Of a stretch of DNA of 6,996 nucleotides, positions 1 to 6,709 are shown piece by piece. Each line of letters starts with the position of its first letter. Positions within the stretch are counted from its first letter, which is position 1. Under the pieces are notes generated by a model. It saw only the letters and a list, made by a program, of their open reading frames with translations. It made no database searches and was not told the origin of the DNA. Both the position numbers and the translations under genes were made by a program. Origin of the DNA: Pseudomonadota bacterium (GTDB taxonomy: Bacteria > Pseudomonadota > Gammaproteobacteria > Steroidobacterales > Woeseiaceae); contig JADFGH010000116.1 of assembly GCA_022567775.1 (NCBI GenBank), positions 1 through 6,996 of the forward strand, written 5' to 3'.

Positions 1-2
1 TC

Positions 3-398
3 CGCCGTCTCCGCCACTGGTCCTCTTTGGTTCTTCTGCTGGCGATCGGCGACAAGCACGTTGGCACCGGCAGGGCCCGGGAATACGCCAAAGAAGAGAT
101 TTACCGGGCGGCCGTGCTCGTGGAGCTGGCGAAATGGCGCGTGCCGATGACGGTGCTCAGTGAGACGTTTCGCCAGTTCGCGCTCAATCATGAGGAGGAC
201 TGGCGCCTCGCAATAGAGGGCGCCGAGTCGGTCTACATGACCATGAGCTGGAGCGAAGGGCTGACCGTCTGGAACATCAGGGAAGGCCAGCCCGCGCTCT
301 ACATGCTGGAAAGCCCCACGCCAGAGAAGGATTTCCGTGAGCCAGGCAGCGCCATCGTCATTAACCTGTCGCGGGTGCTGCGAGGCTTGCGGTTTTGA
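3..398 (+). CDS. MerR-like helix-turn-helix protein, 5' end off the window
   Basis: The frame is open from the left edge to a TGA at 396-398, and no convincing start lies inside, so the true N-terminus is probably just off the window. A TTG at 27 is possible but would cut the motif. The visible start reads LRHWSSL..LL, then GTGRAREY, then an AKEEIYRAAVLVELAKW helix. This resembles the second half of a MerR-type winged HTH: LRhW, then GLL, a basic wing ending R-x-Y, then a helix that selects the axis. About 15-20 residues of the first helices would be missing. The C-terminal 70 residues show no cysteine or effector motif that I recognise. The gene sits 9 bp upstream of the excisionase-like gene and on the same strand as the integrase, so it likely belongs to the mobile element and may regulate it. 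The family call is by eye; the specific role is inference. Confidence 0.6.
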   Translation, partial: RRLRHWSSLVLLLAIGDKHVGTGRAREYAKEEIYRAAVLVELAKWRVPMTVLSETFRQFALNHEEDWRLAIEGAESVYMTMSWSEGLTVWNIREGQPALYMLESPTPEKDFREPGSAIVINLSRVLRGLRF

Positions 399-407
399 GG
401 CGGGTCC

Positions 408-758
408 GTGGGCAACAATGAGCTACACCAATTTCCCGATTCCCTCCCGGCTCGCTGTCTCAGCCGGACCCAGGCCGCCGCTTATCTTGGCATTGGCAGA
501 ACCCTGCTGGCGCGAATCGGCCCACCACCGATTCGCCTGGGCCGACGGCGTGTTTATGACCGGGTTGACCTCGACCGCTGGCTGGATAACCATAAGTCCC
601 GAGGGCGGGCCATAAAGGAGGATTTATGGCCCGAGAAAAAGGACTCTACAGAAGGAAAGACTCGCCGTACTGGTGGGTCGATGTTGTCCTCCCGGACGGA
701 CGCCGAGTATGTCAAAGCACTCGGCTTAAGGTCCTGGAAGACGCCGAAGAGTTTTTAG
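408..758 (+). CDS. Small HTH_17/AlpA-type DNA-binding protein, probable excisionase or element regulator
   Basis: This 116-residue protein starts at a GTG preceded by GAGG at 397-400, seven bases upstream. Residues 18-61 form a typical excisionase/AlpA-like HTH: LSRTQAAAYLGIG (helix and turn), then GPPPIRLGRRRVYDR (basic wing), then DLDRWLD. Such proteins bind DNA at attachment arms or element promoters and bias recombination toward excision, or activate the integrase gene. After about residue 65 the sequence becomes low in character (KKDSTEGKTRRTGG). From residue 73 onward it overlaps the integrase reading frame for 133 bp. The tail may therefore be a by-product of the integrase sequence rather than a conserved domain. 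Translation of the upstream MerR-like gene ends nine bases before this start, suggesting one transcript. The domain call is fairly secure; the choice between Xis and regulator is inference. Confidence 0.72.
   Translation: MGNNELHQFPDSLPARCLSRTQAAAYLGIGRTLLARIGPPPIRLGRRRVYDRVDLDRWLDNHKSRGRAIKEDLWPEKKDSTEGKTRRTGGSMLSSRTDAEYVKALGLRSWKTPKSF
614..621 (+). promoter_or_regulatory. Strong Shine-Dalgarno of the integrase, inside the upstream HTH gene
   Basis: AAAGGAGG is nearly a full anti-SD match and lies four bases before the ATG at 626. It fixes the integrase start within the upstream HTH gene, although the spacing is shorter than usual. Ribosomes translating the upstream gene must pass over this site, so the two genes may be translationally coupled or may interfere with each other. 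Confidence 0.8.
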
Positions 759-1669
759 TACGCCTTAAAGCAGATGCCTATGAGGCTGCCCGAACCGGAA
801 TACCGGCTGAGCACAATTGGCAGGAAGCGGTTGTCCAATATCTCGAAGACTGCGTAGGAAAACGCAGTCTGGATTACGACAAAGCGCACTTTCAAAAGCT
901 TGACCCGTATCTCCGCGGATGTCGGCTCCGAGATCTCAATACGAGCACTCTGAGACCGTTCATTCAGGATCGAAAGCAGAAAGATGGCGTCGCCAATGGC
1001 ACCATCAATCGTGCTCTCGAGGTTGTTCGGCACGTCTTGAATGTGGCTCGTGATGACTGGGGCTGGATCGCGCGGGTTCCGAAAATCCGCATGCTGAAAG
1101 AACCCAAACGTCGCGTACGTTTTCTCACGGAGGAGGAAGCGGATCGGCTGATGTTGGCATTGCCTGAGCACATGGTACCGGTGGTGCAATTTGCTCTGGC
1201 GACCGGTTGCAGGATGACGGAGATCCTTAGACTGGAATGGCGCCGCGTAGATCTTGATCGGCGTGTGTCCTGGCTGGAAGCGGGAACCACAAAGAATGGA
1301 GAAGGACGCGGTGTTCCCCTGAACCGGGATGCGATCCTGGCGCTGAGAAGCGTTCAGGGACAGCACCAGCGGTGGTGTTTTACCTACAGGGAAAAACGCA
1401 TGGAGGCGATAGGCTCTTCGTGGAAACGCTCGTTGAAGCGTGCCGGAATCGAGAGTTTTCGATTCCACGATCTTCGTCATACGTGGGCGAGTTGGCATGT
1501 GATGAGCGGCACCAATCTGCAAGAGCTGATGGAATTGGGCGGTTGGAAGTCGTACGAGATGGTGCTTCGGTACGCGCATTTGGCGCCGGAGCATTTATCG
1601 GATGCGGCAGCACGAATCGAACGGGGCTTAGAAATCGTAACAAACGACGTTACGATTTCGTTACGTTGA
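626..1669 (+). CDS. Tyrosine-recombinase integrase of a prophage or genomic island
   Basis: This 347-residue site-specific integrase inserts and excises the element through a 3'-phosphotyrosine intermediate. Residues 1-50 (YRRKDSPYWWVDV..DGRR) form the small N-terminal arm-binding-like strand region. Residues about 60-145 form the SAM-like core-binding domain, and residues about 165-330 the catalytic domain. The full catalytic set is visible: R196 in ATGCRMTEIL, K223 in TTKNGEG, H281 and R284 in HDLRHTWASW, W307 in LGGWKS at the position often held by His, and nucleophile Y316 in RYAHL. Length and completeness suggest an active enzyme. The ATG at 626 has a strong SD. The gene overlaps the HTH gene by 133 bp and converges on tRNA-Arg, stopping 43 bp before its CCA end. 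This supports that tRNA as the insertion target. The last ten codons contain a perfect inverted repeat. Confidence 0.95.
   Translation: MAREKGLYRRKDSPYWWVDVVLPDGRRVCQSTRLKVLEDAEEFLVRLKADAYEAARTGIPAEHNWQEAVVQYLEDCVGKRSLDYDKAHFQKLDPYLRGCRLRDLNTSTLRPFIQDRKQKDGVANGTINRALEVVRHVLNVARDDWGWIARVPKIRMLKEPKRRVRFLTEEEADRLMLALPEHMVPVVQFALATGCRMTEILRLEWRRVDLDRRVSWLEAGTTKNGEGRGVPLNRDAILALRSVQGQHQRWCFTYREKRMEAIGSSWKRSLKRAGIESFRFHDLRHTWASWHVMSGTNLQELMELGGWKSYEMVLRYAHLAPEHLSDAAARIERGLEIVTNDVTISLR
1631..1659. repeat. 11-bp perfect inverted repeat at the integrase 3' end
   Basis: The arms GAAATCGTAAC (1631-1641) and GTTACGATTTC (1649-1659) are perfectly complementary around a 7-base loop. CGTTACG occurs directly repeated at 1648-1654 and 1659-1665. 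The repeat lies inside the last codons of the integrase, about 55-80 bp from the tRNA end. It could be an integrase/excisionase arm site or an mRNA 3' stem. It has no T-run, so it is not a terminator by itself. Confidence 0.7.
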
Positions 1670-1710
1670 TAAAACAAAGGGCCTACCGGAATCGGTAAAC
1701 CCTTGTTTTA
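1670..1710. terminator. Bidirectional intrinsic terminator between the integrase and tRNA-Arg
   Basis: An interrupted long palindrome has outer arms TAAAACAAAGGG and CCCTTGTTTTA (one unpaired A) and inner arms TACCG and CGGTA around GAAT. Plus-strand transcripts of the integrase end in CCCTTGTTTTA. Minus-strand transcripts leaving tRNA-Arg end in CCCTTTGTTTTA. It therefore suits both converging transcripts. It begins one base after the integrase stop codon and ends two bases before the tRNA CCA. Whether it belongs to the element or to the host cannot be told here. Confidence 0.75.
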
Positions 1711-1712
1711 AA

Positions 1713-1745
1713 TGGCGCGCCCGGAGAGATTCGAACTCCCGACCG
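1713..1745. other. Presumed attachment site (attL or attR) in the 3' half of tRNA-Arg
   Basis: Tyrosine integrases that lie next to a tRNA gene usually recombine within its 3' part (T-arm to CCA) and carry a copy that rebuilds the gene. The integrase ends beside this 3' end. The core and crossover cannot be delimited because the matching direct repeat at the other end of the element is off the left edge. I saw no second copy of the T-arm/acceptor sequence within positions 1-1669. Confidence 0.5.
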
Positions 1746-1789
1746 CTCGGTTCGTAGCCGAGTACTCTATCCAGCTGAGCTACGGGCGC
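1713..1789 (-). tRNA. tRNA-Arg (anticodon ACG)
   Basis: This 77-nt tRNA includes an encoded CCA. The acceptor stem GCGCCCG pairs with CGGGCGC, followed by discriminator G. The D-arm is GCTC..GAGT, the anticodon stem is CTCGG/CCGAG with loop CTACGAA (anticodon ACG), and the T-arm holds TTCGAAT. The anticodon decodes CGU, and after A34-to-inosine editing also CGC and CGA. It closely resembles the enterobacterial argV-type tRNA, which also follows csrA and tRNA-Ser. It lies 44 bp downstream of tRNA-Ser on the same strand and is probably co-transcribed and processed from one precursor. Its intact 3' end faces the integrase and is the presumed attachment site. The tRNA appears fully intact, so insertion restored the 3' end. 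Confidence 0.97.
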
Positions 1790-1800
1790 ATTGTTTGTTG

Positions 1801-1824
1801 TTCGCGGCTGAAGCCGCTCCTACA
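1801..1824 (-). repeat. REP element 1 (between the two tRNA genes)
   Basis: On the minus strand it begins TGTAGGAGCGGC, followed by TTCA and GCCGC (stem GCGGC/GCCGC, tetraloop). A GTAG tetranucleotide 5' of a short GC-rich hairpin is the hallmark of REPs mobilised by RAYT (TnpA-REP) transposases. It fills about half of the 44-bp spacer between tRNA-Ser and tRNA-Arg, so it will be part of the tRNA precursor. It shares its sequence with the copies near 5020 and 5074. Confidence 0.8.
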
Positions 1825-1833
1825 TCGTATTGG

Positions 1834-1924
1834 TGGCGGAGAGGGAGGGATTCGAACCCTCGAAGGGCTTTTAACCCTTACTCCCTTAGCAGGGGAGCGC
1901 TTTCAACCACTCAGCCACCTCTCC
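1834..1924 (-). tRNA. tRNA-Ser (anticodon GCT)
   Basis: This 91-nt class II tRNA includes an encoded CCA. The acceptor stem GGAGAGG pairs with CCTCTCC, followed by discriminator G. The anticodon stem is CTCCC-like with loop CTGCTAA (anticodon GCU, decoding AGC and AGU). The long variable arm has stem AAGGG/CCCTT around TTAAAA, and the T-arm contains GGTTCGAATCC. It is similar to enterobacterial serV and occupies the same place after csrA. Its 5' end lies only eight bases after a T7 run belonging to a terminator-like hairpin, which raises the question of how it is transcribed. Confidence 0.97.
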
Positions 1925-1932
1925 GGTTGGTC

Positions 1933-1963
1933 AAAAAAACTCGCAGCGATCCGACCCTGCGAA
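1933..1963 (-). terminator. Intrinsic terminator (or attenuator) between csrA and tRNA-Ser
   Basis: On the minus strand TCGCAG (1962-1957) pairs with CTGCGA (1946-1941) around a 10-base loop. A U-G pair can extend the stem by one. It is followed by G and seven Ts (1939-1933). This fits a rho-independent terminator of the csrA transcript. The large loop makes it of medium strength, so some readthrough into the tRNAs is plausible. Confidence 0.7.
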
Positions 1964-1971
1964 GGGCGCAC

Positions 1972-2000
1972 ATGTTACTGAGTGGGTTAGACGAGGTAAA
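1972..2000 (-). promoter_or_regulatory. Candidate sigma70 promoter for the tRNA-Ser/tRNA-Arg unit
   Basis: On the minus strand TTTACC (-35, 2000-1995) and TAACAT (-10, 1977-1972) are 17 bp apart, each matching the consensus at four of six bases. A GC-rich stretch (GTGCGCCC) follows, as in stringently controlled stable-RNA promoters. It starts just after csrA. A transcript from here would run through the terminator-like hairpin before reaching tRNA-Ser. The call is by eye and tentative. Confidence 0.35.
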
Positions 2001-2008
2001 GCCGATAA

Positions 2009-2245
2009 TCAGGATTTATCGTCGTCAGATTCGGCTTTCTCGCTCTCTTTGGCGCTCTTTTTGGCGCTCTCTTCGGCACTTTTCTCGCTTTGGATGCGCT
2101 CGTAAATCTCTTCCCGGTGTACGGGAATGTCTTTGGGGGCATTGATGCCGATCCGGACCTGGTTCCCTTTTACACCCAATACCGTGATGGTTATGTCGCT
2201 CCCGATCATCACTGTCTCTCCGGCGCGTCGCGTAAGAATCAGCAT
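2009..2245 (-). CDS. csrA: Carbon storage regulator CsrA with an extended C-terminal tail
   Basis: CsrA is a dimeric RNA-binding protein that binds GGA motifs in leader hairpins and blocks or stabilises mRNAs for carbon use, motility and biofilm. The first 54 residues match the family almost residue for residue: MLILTRR (L4 and R6 contact RNA), [13 protein letters not shown], and VHREEIY with key R44. E. coli CsrA is 61 residues long; this one has 78. The extra tail from about residue 55 is built of Lys/Ser/Glu/Ala tetrads and ends in an acidic stretch (ESDDDKS). The start is ATG with AGGAA four bases upstream and a second AGGAG further out. The gene follows alaS by 155 bp and precedes tRNA-Ser and tRNA-Arg, the conserved arrangement. 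The tail is unlikely to alter the RNA-binding core; its role is unknown. Confidence 0.97.
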   Translation of the reverse strand: MLILTRRAGETVMIGSDITITVLGVKGNQVRIGINAPKDIPVHREEIYERIQSEKSAEESAKKSAKESEKAESDDDKS

Positions 2246-2260
2246 AGCTTCCTACTCCTG
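2246..2260 (-). promoter_or_regulatory. csrA ribosome-binding region with two GGA motifs
   Basis: The minus-strand sequence just before the csrA ATG is CAGGAGTAGGAAGCT. It contains two GGA motifs, one of them serving as the Shine-Dalgarno. CsrA represses its own translation in E. coli by binding such sites over the SD. Autoregulation here is an inference from these motifs. Only the GGA cores match, not the full CsrA-site consensus. Confidence 0.4.
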
Positions 2261-2299
2261 CCTTATTCGGGCCTTGCCCTTTTTGTATTTACGCCTGCG

Positions 2300-2327
2300 T
2301 TTATGCTTAAACCCTTGTAATTGTAAA
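2300..2327 (-). promoter_or_regulatory. Candidate csrA promoter in the alaS-csrA gap
   Basis: TTTACA (2327-2322, five of six to the -35 consensus) and CATAAA (2305-2300, four of six to the -10) are 16 bp apart on the minus strand. They lie about 55-80 bp upstream of the csrA start in an AT-rich stretch. I see no terminator hairpin right after alaS, so readthrough from alaS may add to csrA expression. Confidence 0.4.
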
Positions 2328-2400
2328 CGAATCCCCTATTGAGTGCCCGTCACAATCATAATTTTTGCCGTAACTTCCCTACACAAGAGTAATCGTGGAA

Positions 2401-4998
2401 CTAGCCGAGCTGCTCCGTTACCCAGCCCGGAACCGAGGCGAGCGCTGCATCCAGGCCATCCGGGTTGCTGCCGCCGGCCTGCGCAAAGTCGGGCCTGCCG
2501 CCGCCCTTGCCGCCAACTTGCTCGGCAACCGGCTTGATAACGTCACCCGCGCGAATGCGATCCGTGTTGTTTTTGGTCACGCCTGCGGCCAGGCGAACCT
2601 TCCCGTTTTCGACCGAACCCAGTACGACGACAGCACTTTTCAGCTTGTCCTTGAAGCGATCCACGGCATCTCTCAGCGTCCTGGCATCGGCGCCGTCCAT
2701 GCGGGTTGCCAGGACCTTGATGCCACCAATCTCGGTGACACCGTCCATGATATCCAGTGATCCGCCGGTCAGAAGTTGCTGTTTGGCGGCGGCCAGTTCC
2801 TTTTCGAGTTCCTTGTTACGCCGAAGCAGCTGTTCGACTTTCGCGGCCGCCTGGTCACGCGGGCTCCGCAGCAGAGAAGCGACCTGGTCGAGCGCCTGTT
2901 GACCAGCGTCAATCCACTGCATCGCGATATCACCCGTCACGGCTTCAATGCGGCGAATACCGGAAGCAACACCGCCCTCGGAGGTGATCTTGAATACACC
3001 GATATCGCCGGTGCTCGATACATGCGTGCCGCCACACAGTTCGACGGAATGTTCACCGAGTTTAAGTACACGTACTTCGTCATCATACTTTTCGCCGAAC
3101 AAAGCGATGGCGCCAGACGCCACCGCATCATCGTATTTCATCAGTTTAGTGTCGGCGGCAATGTTCCTGCGAATCTGCTGATTGACGATGTCCTCGATCT
3201 CTTTGAGCTGATCCCGTGTTAGCGCTTCATAATGCGAGAAGTCGAAACGCAGGCGATCAGGTGCAACCAGCGAGCCTTTTTGTGCGACGTGGTCGCCGAG
3301 CACACTGCGTAAAGCCGCATGCATCAAATGCGTGGCGGAATGATTGAGAACGATCGAGTGGCGGCGCTCGCCATCGACTTCGGCGGAGATCCTGTCACCC
3401 TTCGACAGCTTGCCCGTTTGCATCTTGCCAACATGCACGTTGGCTTTGCCGGACTTCTGCGTGTCGAAAACAAGGAATGATCCGCTGTCGAACGCCAGCA
3501 CGCCTGTGTCACCAACCTGGCCGCCGCTCTCTGCATAAAACGGCGTTGATTTGAGGATCACGGCACCTTCATCACCCTCTGCCAGTGATTCGACTTCATT
3601 GCCGTCTTTGTAGAGCGCAGTCACTTCCGATGTATCACTAGTGCCATCGTAGCCGGAAAACTCACTTGTCAGATCTGTTTTGATAGCCGCTTCTTTGCCG
3701 GTCCCGAACTTGCTCGCGGCACGTGCCCGATCGCGTTGCGCCGCCATCCGCTGGTCGAATCCTGCCTGATCCACGCTCAGGTCCCGTTCGCGTGCAATGT
3801 CGGCCGTCAGATCCACCGGGAATCCATAAGTGTCATAGAGTTTGAACACGATATCGCCGGGCAATTCCCTGCCCTTCAGCTTTGCGATGGCCGACTCGAG
3901 AATTTCCATGCCCTGGTCCAGTGTTTCTGCAAACCGCTGTTCTTCTTTCTCGAGCACCTTCTCTACACGCGCTCTCGCCTTGACGAGTTCAGGATATGCG
4001 CCGCCCATTTCCTCGCACAGCGGACCGACCAGCTTGTAGAAGAAGGATTTGTTGACGCCGAGTTTCTTGCCATGGCGAATGGCGCGGCGAATGATCCGGC
4101 GAAGCACGTAGGCCCTGCCCTCGTTTCCAGGTAGTACGCCGTCAACGATCAGGAACGCACAGGCGCGAATGTGATCGACGATGACATTAAGCGAGCTGGA
4201 GCCGTCGTTCCTGACGCCGAGGATTTTGGCAGTTGCCTTCAAAAGATTGGCGAACAGGTCGATCTCGTAGTTACTGTGCACGCCCTGCATCACGGCAGCG
4301 ACTCTCTCAAGTCCCATGCCGGTATCGACTGACGGTTTCGGCAGCGCCGTCATTTCGCCACCCGCAGCCCGCTCGAACTGCATGAAGACGAGATTCCAGA
4401 TCTCGACGTAACGGTCGCCATCCTCATCCTTCGAGCCAGGCGGACCACCGGCGACATCCGGGCCATGGTCATAAAAGATTTCGCTGCACGGCCCGCAGGG
4501 ACCGGTATCGCCCATCGCCCAGAAGTTGTCTTTGCTGCCCATGCGCGCGAAGCGATCGGGGTCAACCTTGATGGTCTTCAACCAGATGTCTGCTGCATCG
4601 TCGTCATCTTCGAAGACGGTGACCCAGAGTCTCTCCGGCGGCAGGCCGAGAGTTTTCGTCAGGAATTCCCAGGCGAGCTTGATGGCATCTTCCTTGAAGT
4701 AATCGCCAAAACTGAAATTGCCCAGCATCTCGAAAAACGTGTGATGCCTTGTCGTGTAACCGACATTCTCAAGATCGTTGTGTTTGCCGCCGGCCCGGAC
4801 GCAGCGTTGCGAGGTCACCGCACGCTTGTAGCTGCGCTGCTCTTCGCCGAGAAAAACATCCTTGAACTGAACCATGCCCGAATTGGTAAACAGCAAAGTG
4901 GGGTCGTTGCCCGGCACCAACGGTGAACTCGGGACCACCTCATGGCCACGCTCATGGAAAAAATCCAGGAATGCCTGACGCAACTCGTTGCTGGTCAT
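2401..4998 (-). CDS. alaS: Alanyl-tRNA synthetase
   Basis: AlaRS charges tRNA-Ala with alanine in the cytosol and clears mischarged Ser and Gly. Counting from the ATG at 4998, the protein has 865 residues, close to E. coli's 876. The class II aminoacylation core is at residues 1-250: [54 protein letters not shown]. The tRNA-recognition region follows. The editing domain has zinc ligands H553/H557 (HSATH) and C655/H659 (CGGTH). The C-Ala domain ends with a coiled-coil stretch near 715-742 and the [14 protein letters not shown] motif near 830-843. An upstream in-frame TTG at 5007 would add three residues, but the ATG gives an N-terminus like other AlaRS. No clear SD precedes either start. The gene lies between recX and csrA as in other gammaproteobacteria. 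No key motif is missing. Confidence 0.98.
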   Translation of the reverse strand: MTSNELRQAFLDFFHERGHEVVPSSPLVPGNDPTLLFTNSGMVQFKDVFLGEEQRSYKRAVTSQRCVRAGGKHNDLENVGYTTRHHTFFEMLGNFSFGDYFKEDAIKLAWEFLTKTLGLPPERLWVTVFEDDDDAADIWLKTIKVDPDRFARMGSKDNFWAMGDTGPCGPCSEIFYDHGPDVAGGPPGSKDEDGDRYVEIWNLVFMQFERAAGGEMTALPKPSVDTGMGLERVAAVMQGVHSNYEIDLFANLLKATAKILGVRNDGSSSLNVIVDHIRACAFLIVDGVLPGNEGRAYVLRRIIRRAIRHGKKLGVNKSFFYKLVGPLCEEMGGAYPELVKARARVEKVLEKEEQRFAETLDQGMEILESAIAKLKGRELPGDIVFKLYDTYGFPVDLTADIARERDLSVDQAGFDQRMAAQRDRARAASKFGTGKEAAIKTDLTSEFSGYDGTSDTSEVTALYKDGNEVESLAEGDEGAVILKSTPFYAESGGQVGDTGVLAFDSGSFLVFDTQKSGKANVHVGKMQTGKLSKGDRISAEVDGERRHSIVLNHSATHLMHAALRSVLGDHVAQKGSLVAPDRLRFDFSHYEALTRDQLKEIEDIVNQQIRRNIAADTKLMKYDDAVASGAIALFGEKYDDEVRVLKLGEHSVELCGGTHVSSTGDIGVFKITSEGGVASGIRRIEAVTGDIAMQWIDAGQQALDQVASLLRSPRDQAAAKVEQLLRRNKELEKELAAAKQQLLTGGSLDIMDGVTEIGGIKVLATRMDGADARTLRDAVDRFKDKLKSAVVVLGSVENGKVRLAAGVTKNNTDRIRAGDVIKPVAEQVGGKGGGRPDFAQAGGSNPDGLDAALASVPGWVTEQLG

Positions 4999-5019
4999 CG
5001 ATTTCAATTTTTTGACAAA

Positions 5020-5045
5020 TTCGCCCGCAAGGGCGGGCTCCTACA
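5020..5045 (-). repeat. REP element 2 (upstream of alaS)
   Basis: On the minus strand it begins TGTAGGAGCCCGC, with a six-bp stem (GCCCGC at 5038-5033, GCGGGC at 5028-5023) around CCTT. It has the same GTAGGAG head and CGAA end as the other copies, but a different, compensating stem, closer to the classic Pseudomonas-type REP. It lies about 20 bp upstream of the alaS start and would be in the alaS leader. Confidence 0.75.
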
Positions 5046-5073
5046 ACAGATCGCCATTCTAATTTAGTCCGGA

Positions 5074-5097
5074 TTCGCGGCTGAAGCCGCTCCCGCG
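5074..5097 (-). repeat. REP element 3 (recX-alaS gap)
   Basis: The minus-strand hairpin GCGGC-TTCA-GCCGC is identical to REP 1 and is flanked by GGGA instead of GTAGGA. The outer TTCGCGG and CCGCGAA form a competing seven-bp stem. It has the same orientation as REP 2 and lies about 30 bp from it. Together the two fill much of the 124-bp gap between recX and alaS, which holds no other clear feature. Confidence 0.75.
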
Positions 5098-5122
5098 AAA
5101 GCGCTTAGTGTAGCCGTAACTG

Positions 5123-5641
5123 CTAGTCATCACCATGCGGCGAGAACGCCGCCTGTACCTGGCCGGACTCGAATCCACGGTACTGCAGGAAGCGCATTTG
5201 CCGGGCCTTTTCTTTAAATTCCCGCGGCAGCTCGGGACCGAATTTCTTGTCCCGAACAAGCCTTGCCAGCGCGCACCAGTCCTCGGCAACTTCTTCGAGC
5301 ACTTCATCGATCAGGTCCGCATGAAGGCCCCGTTCGCCGAGTTCCTGGCGAATGCGGACCGGCCCCTTGCCCTGGCTAATCCGCGAGTGTGCAAAGTTAT
5401 CAATGAAACGGCGATCGTCCTGCAGGCCCTCGCCTGTCAGCTTGTCGATCGTTTCGTTGGCGGTCACCGCTGCGAAGCCGGCTGCGATCAGTTTCTGCTC
5501 AAGCTCGCGCTGGCCATACTCGCGCCGCGCAAGGTAAACCATCGCTGTTTTGCGAGCTTCCCCGGGATCGGAAAAACGATCGACCTCTTCCGAAGAGAAG
5601 AGGTCGGCGTTCAGTTCATTGATTGATTCGATTTCACTCAT
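5123..5641 (-). CDS. recX: RecX, RecA regulatory protein
   Basis: RecX binds in the groove of RecA filaments, caps their growth and inhibits RecA activities. This 172-residue protein has the alpha-helical RecX repeats: ARKTAMVYLARREYGQRELE (about 29-48), TIDKLTGEGLQDDRRF (64-79), the conserved GPVRIRQELGERGL (93-106), and LARLVRDKKFG (125-135). An N-terminal extension of about 25 residues is acidic and Ser-rich. The ATG start is 15 bp after the recA stop, with a weak GGA upstream. It is near-certainly co-transcribed with recA. A ten-bp hairpin followed by TTTTT lies within codons 12-24, which would reduce recX relative to recA. The next gene, alaS, is 124 bp away behind two REPs. Confidence 0.95.
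   Translation of the reverse strand: MSEIESINELNADLFSSEEVDRFSDPGEARKTAMVYLARREYGQRELEQKLIAAGFAAVTANETIDKLTGEGLQDDRRFIDNFAHSRISQGKGPVRIRQELGERGLHADLIDEVLEEVAEDWCALARLVRDKKFGPELPREFKEKARQMRFLQYRGFESGQVQAAFSPHGDD
5572..5606 (-). terminator. Terminator-like hairpin inside the recX 5' coding region
   Basis: On the minus strand CGACCTCTTC (5606-5597) pairs perfectly with GAAGAGGTCG (5590-5581) around six bases. Four bases (ATCG) and then five Ts (5576-5572) follow. The hairpin lies 36-61 bases into recX. The four-base gap before the T-run makes it weaker than an ideal terminator. It could act as partial transcription termination after recA or as a translational brake on recX. A shifted pairing, CTCTTC-G-GAAGAG, is also possible. 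Confidence 0.45.
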
Positions 5642-5656
5642 CGAATCATCCAGGCC

Positions 5657-6709
<1,053 letters not shown>

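Noticed and set aside
755..1594. Long minus-strand open frame (279 codons) opposite the integrase
   Set aside because: It lies wholly within the integrase, has no SD or recognisable domain, and the integrase frame carries all catalytic motifs.
1712..1981. Plus-strand frame across the two tRNA genes (contains a GGIRTLEG-like peptide)
   Set aside because: It is the well-known spurious translation of the complement of tRNA genes; the tRNA structures explain the sequence.
4465..4926. 153-codon plus-strand frame opposite alaS
   Set aside because: It mirrors the AlaRS catalytic core; no start signal and no domain. Other frames opposite alaS, recX and recA were rejected for the same reason.
4999..5007. 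TTG start adding three residues to alaS
   Set aside because: Neither start has a good SD, but the ATG at 4998 gives the usual AlaRS N-terminus and the common start codon.
5056..5061. TAGAAT on the minus strand as -10 for alaS
   Set aside because: A good hexamer, but no acceptable -35 at 16-18 bp; not strong enough to list as a promoter.
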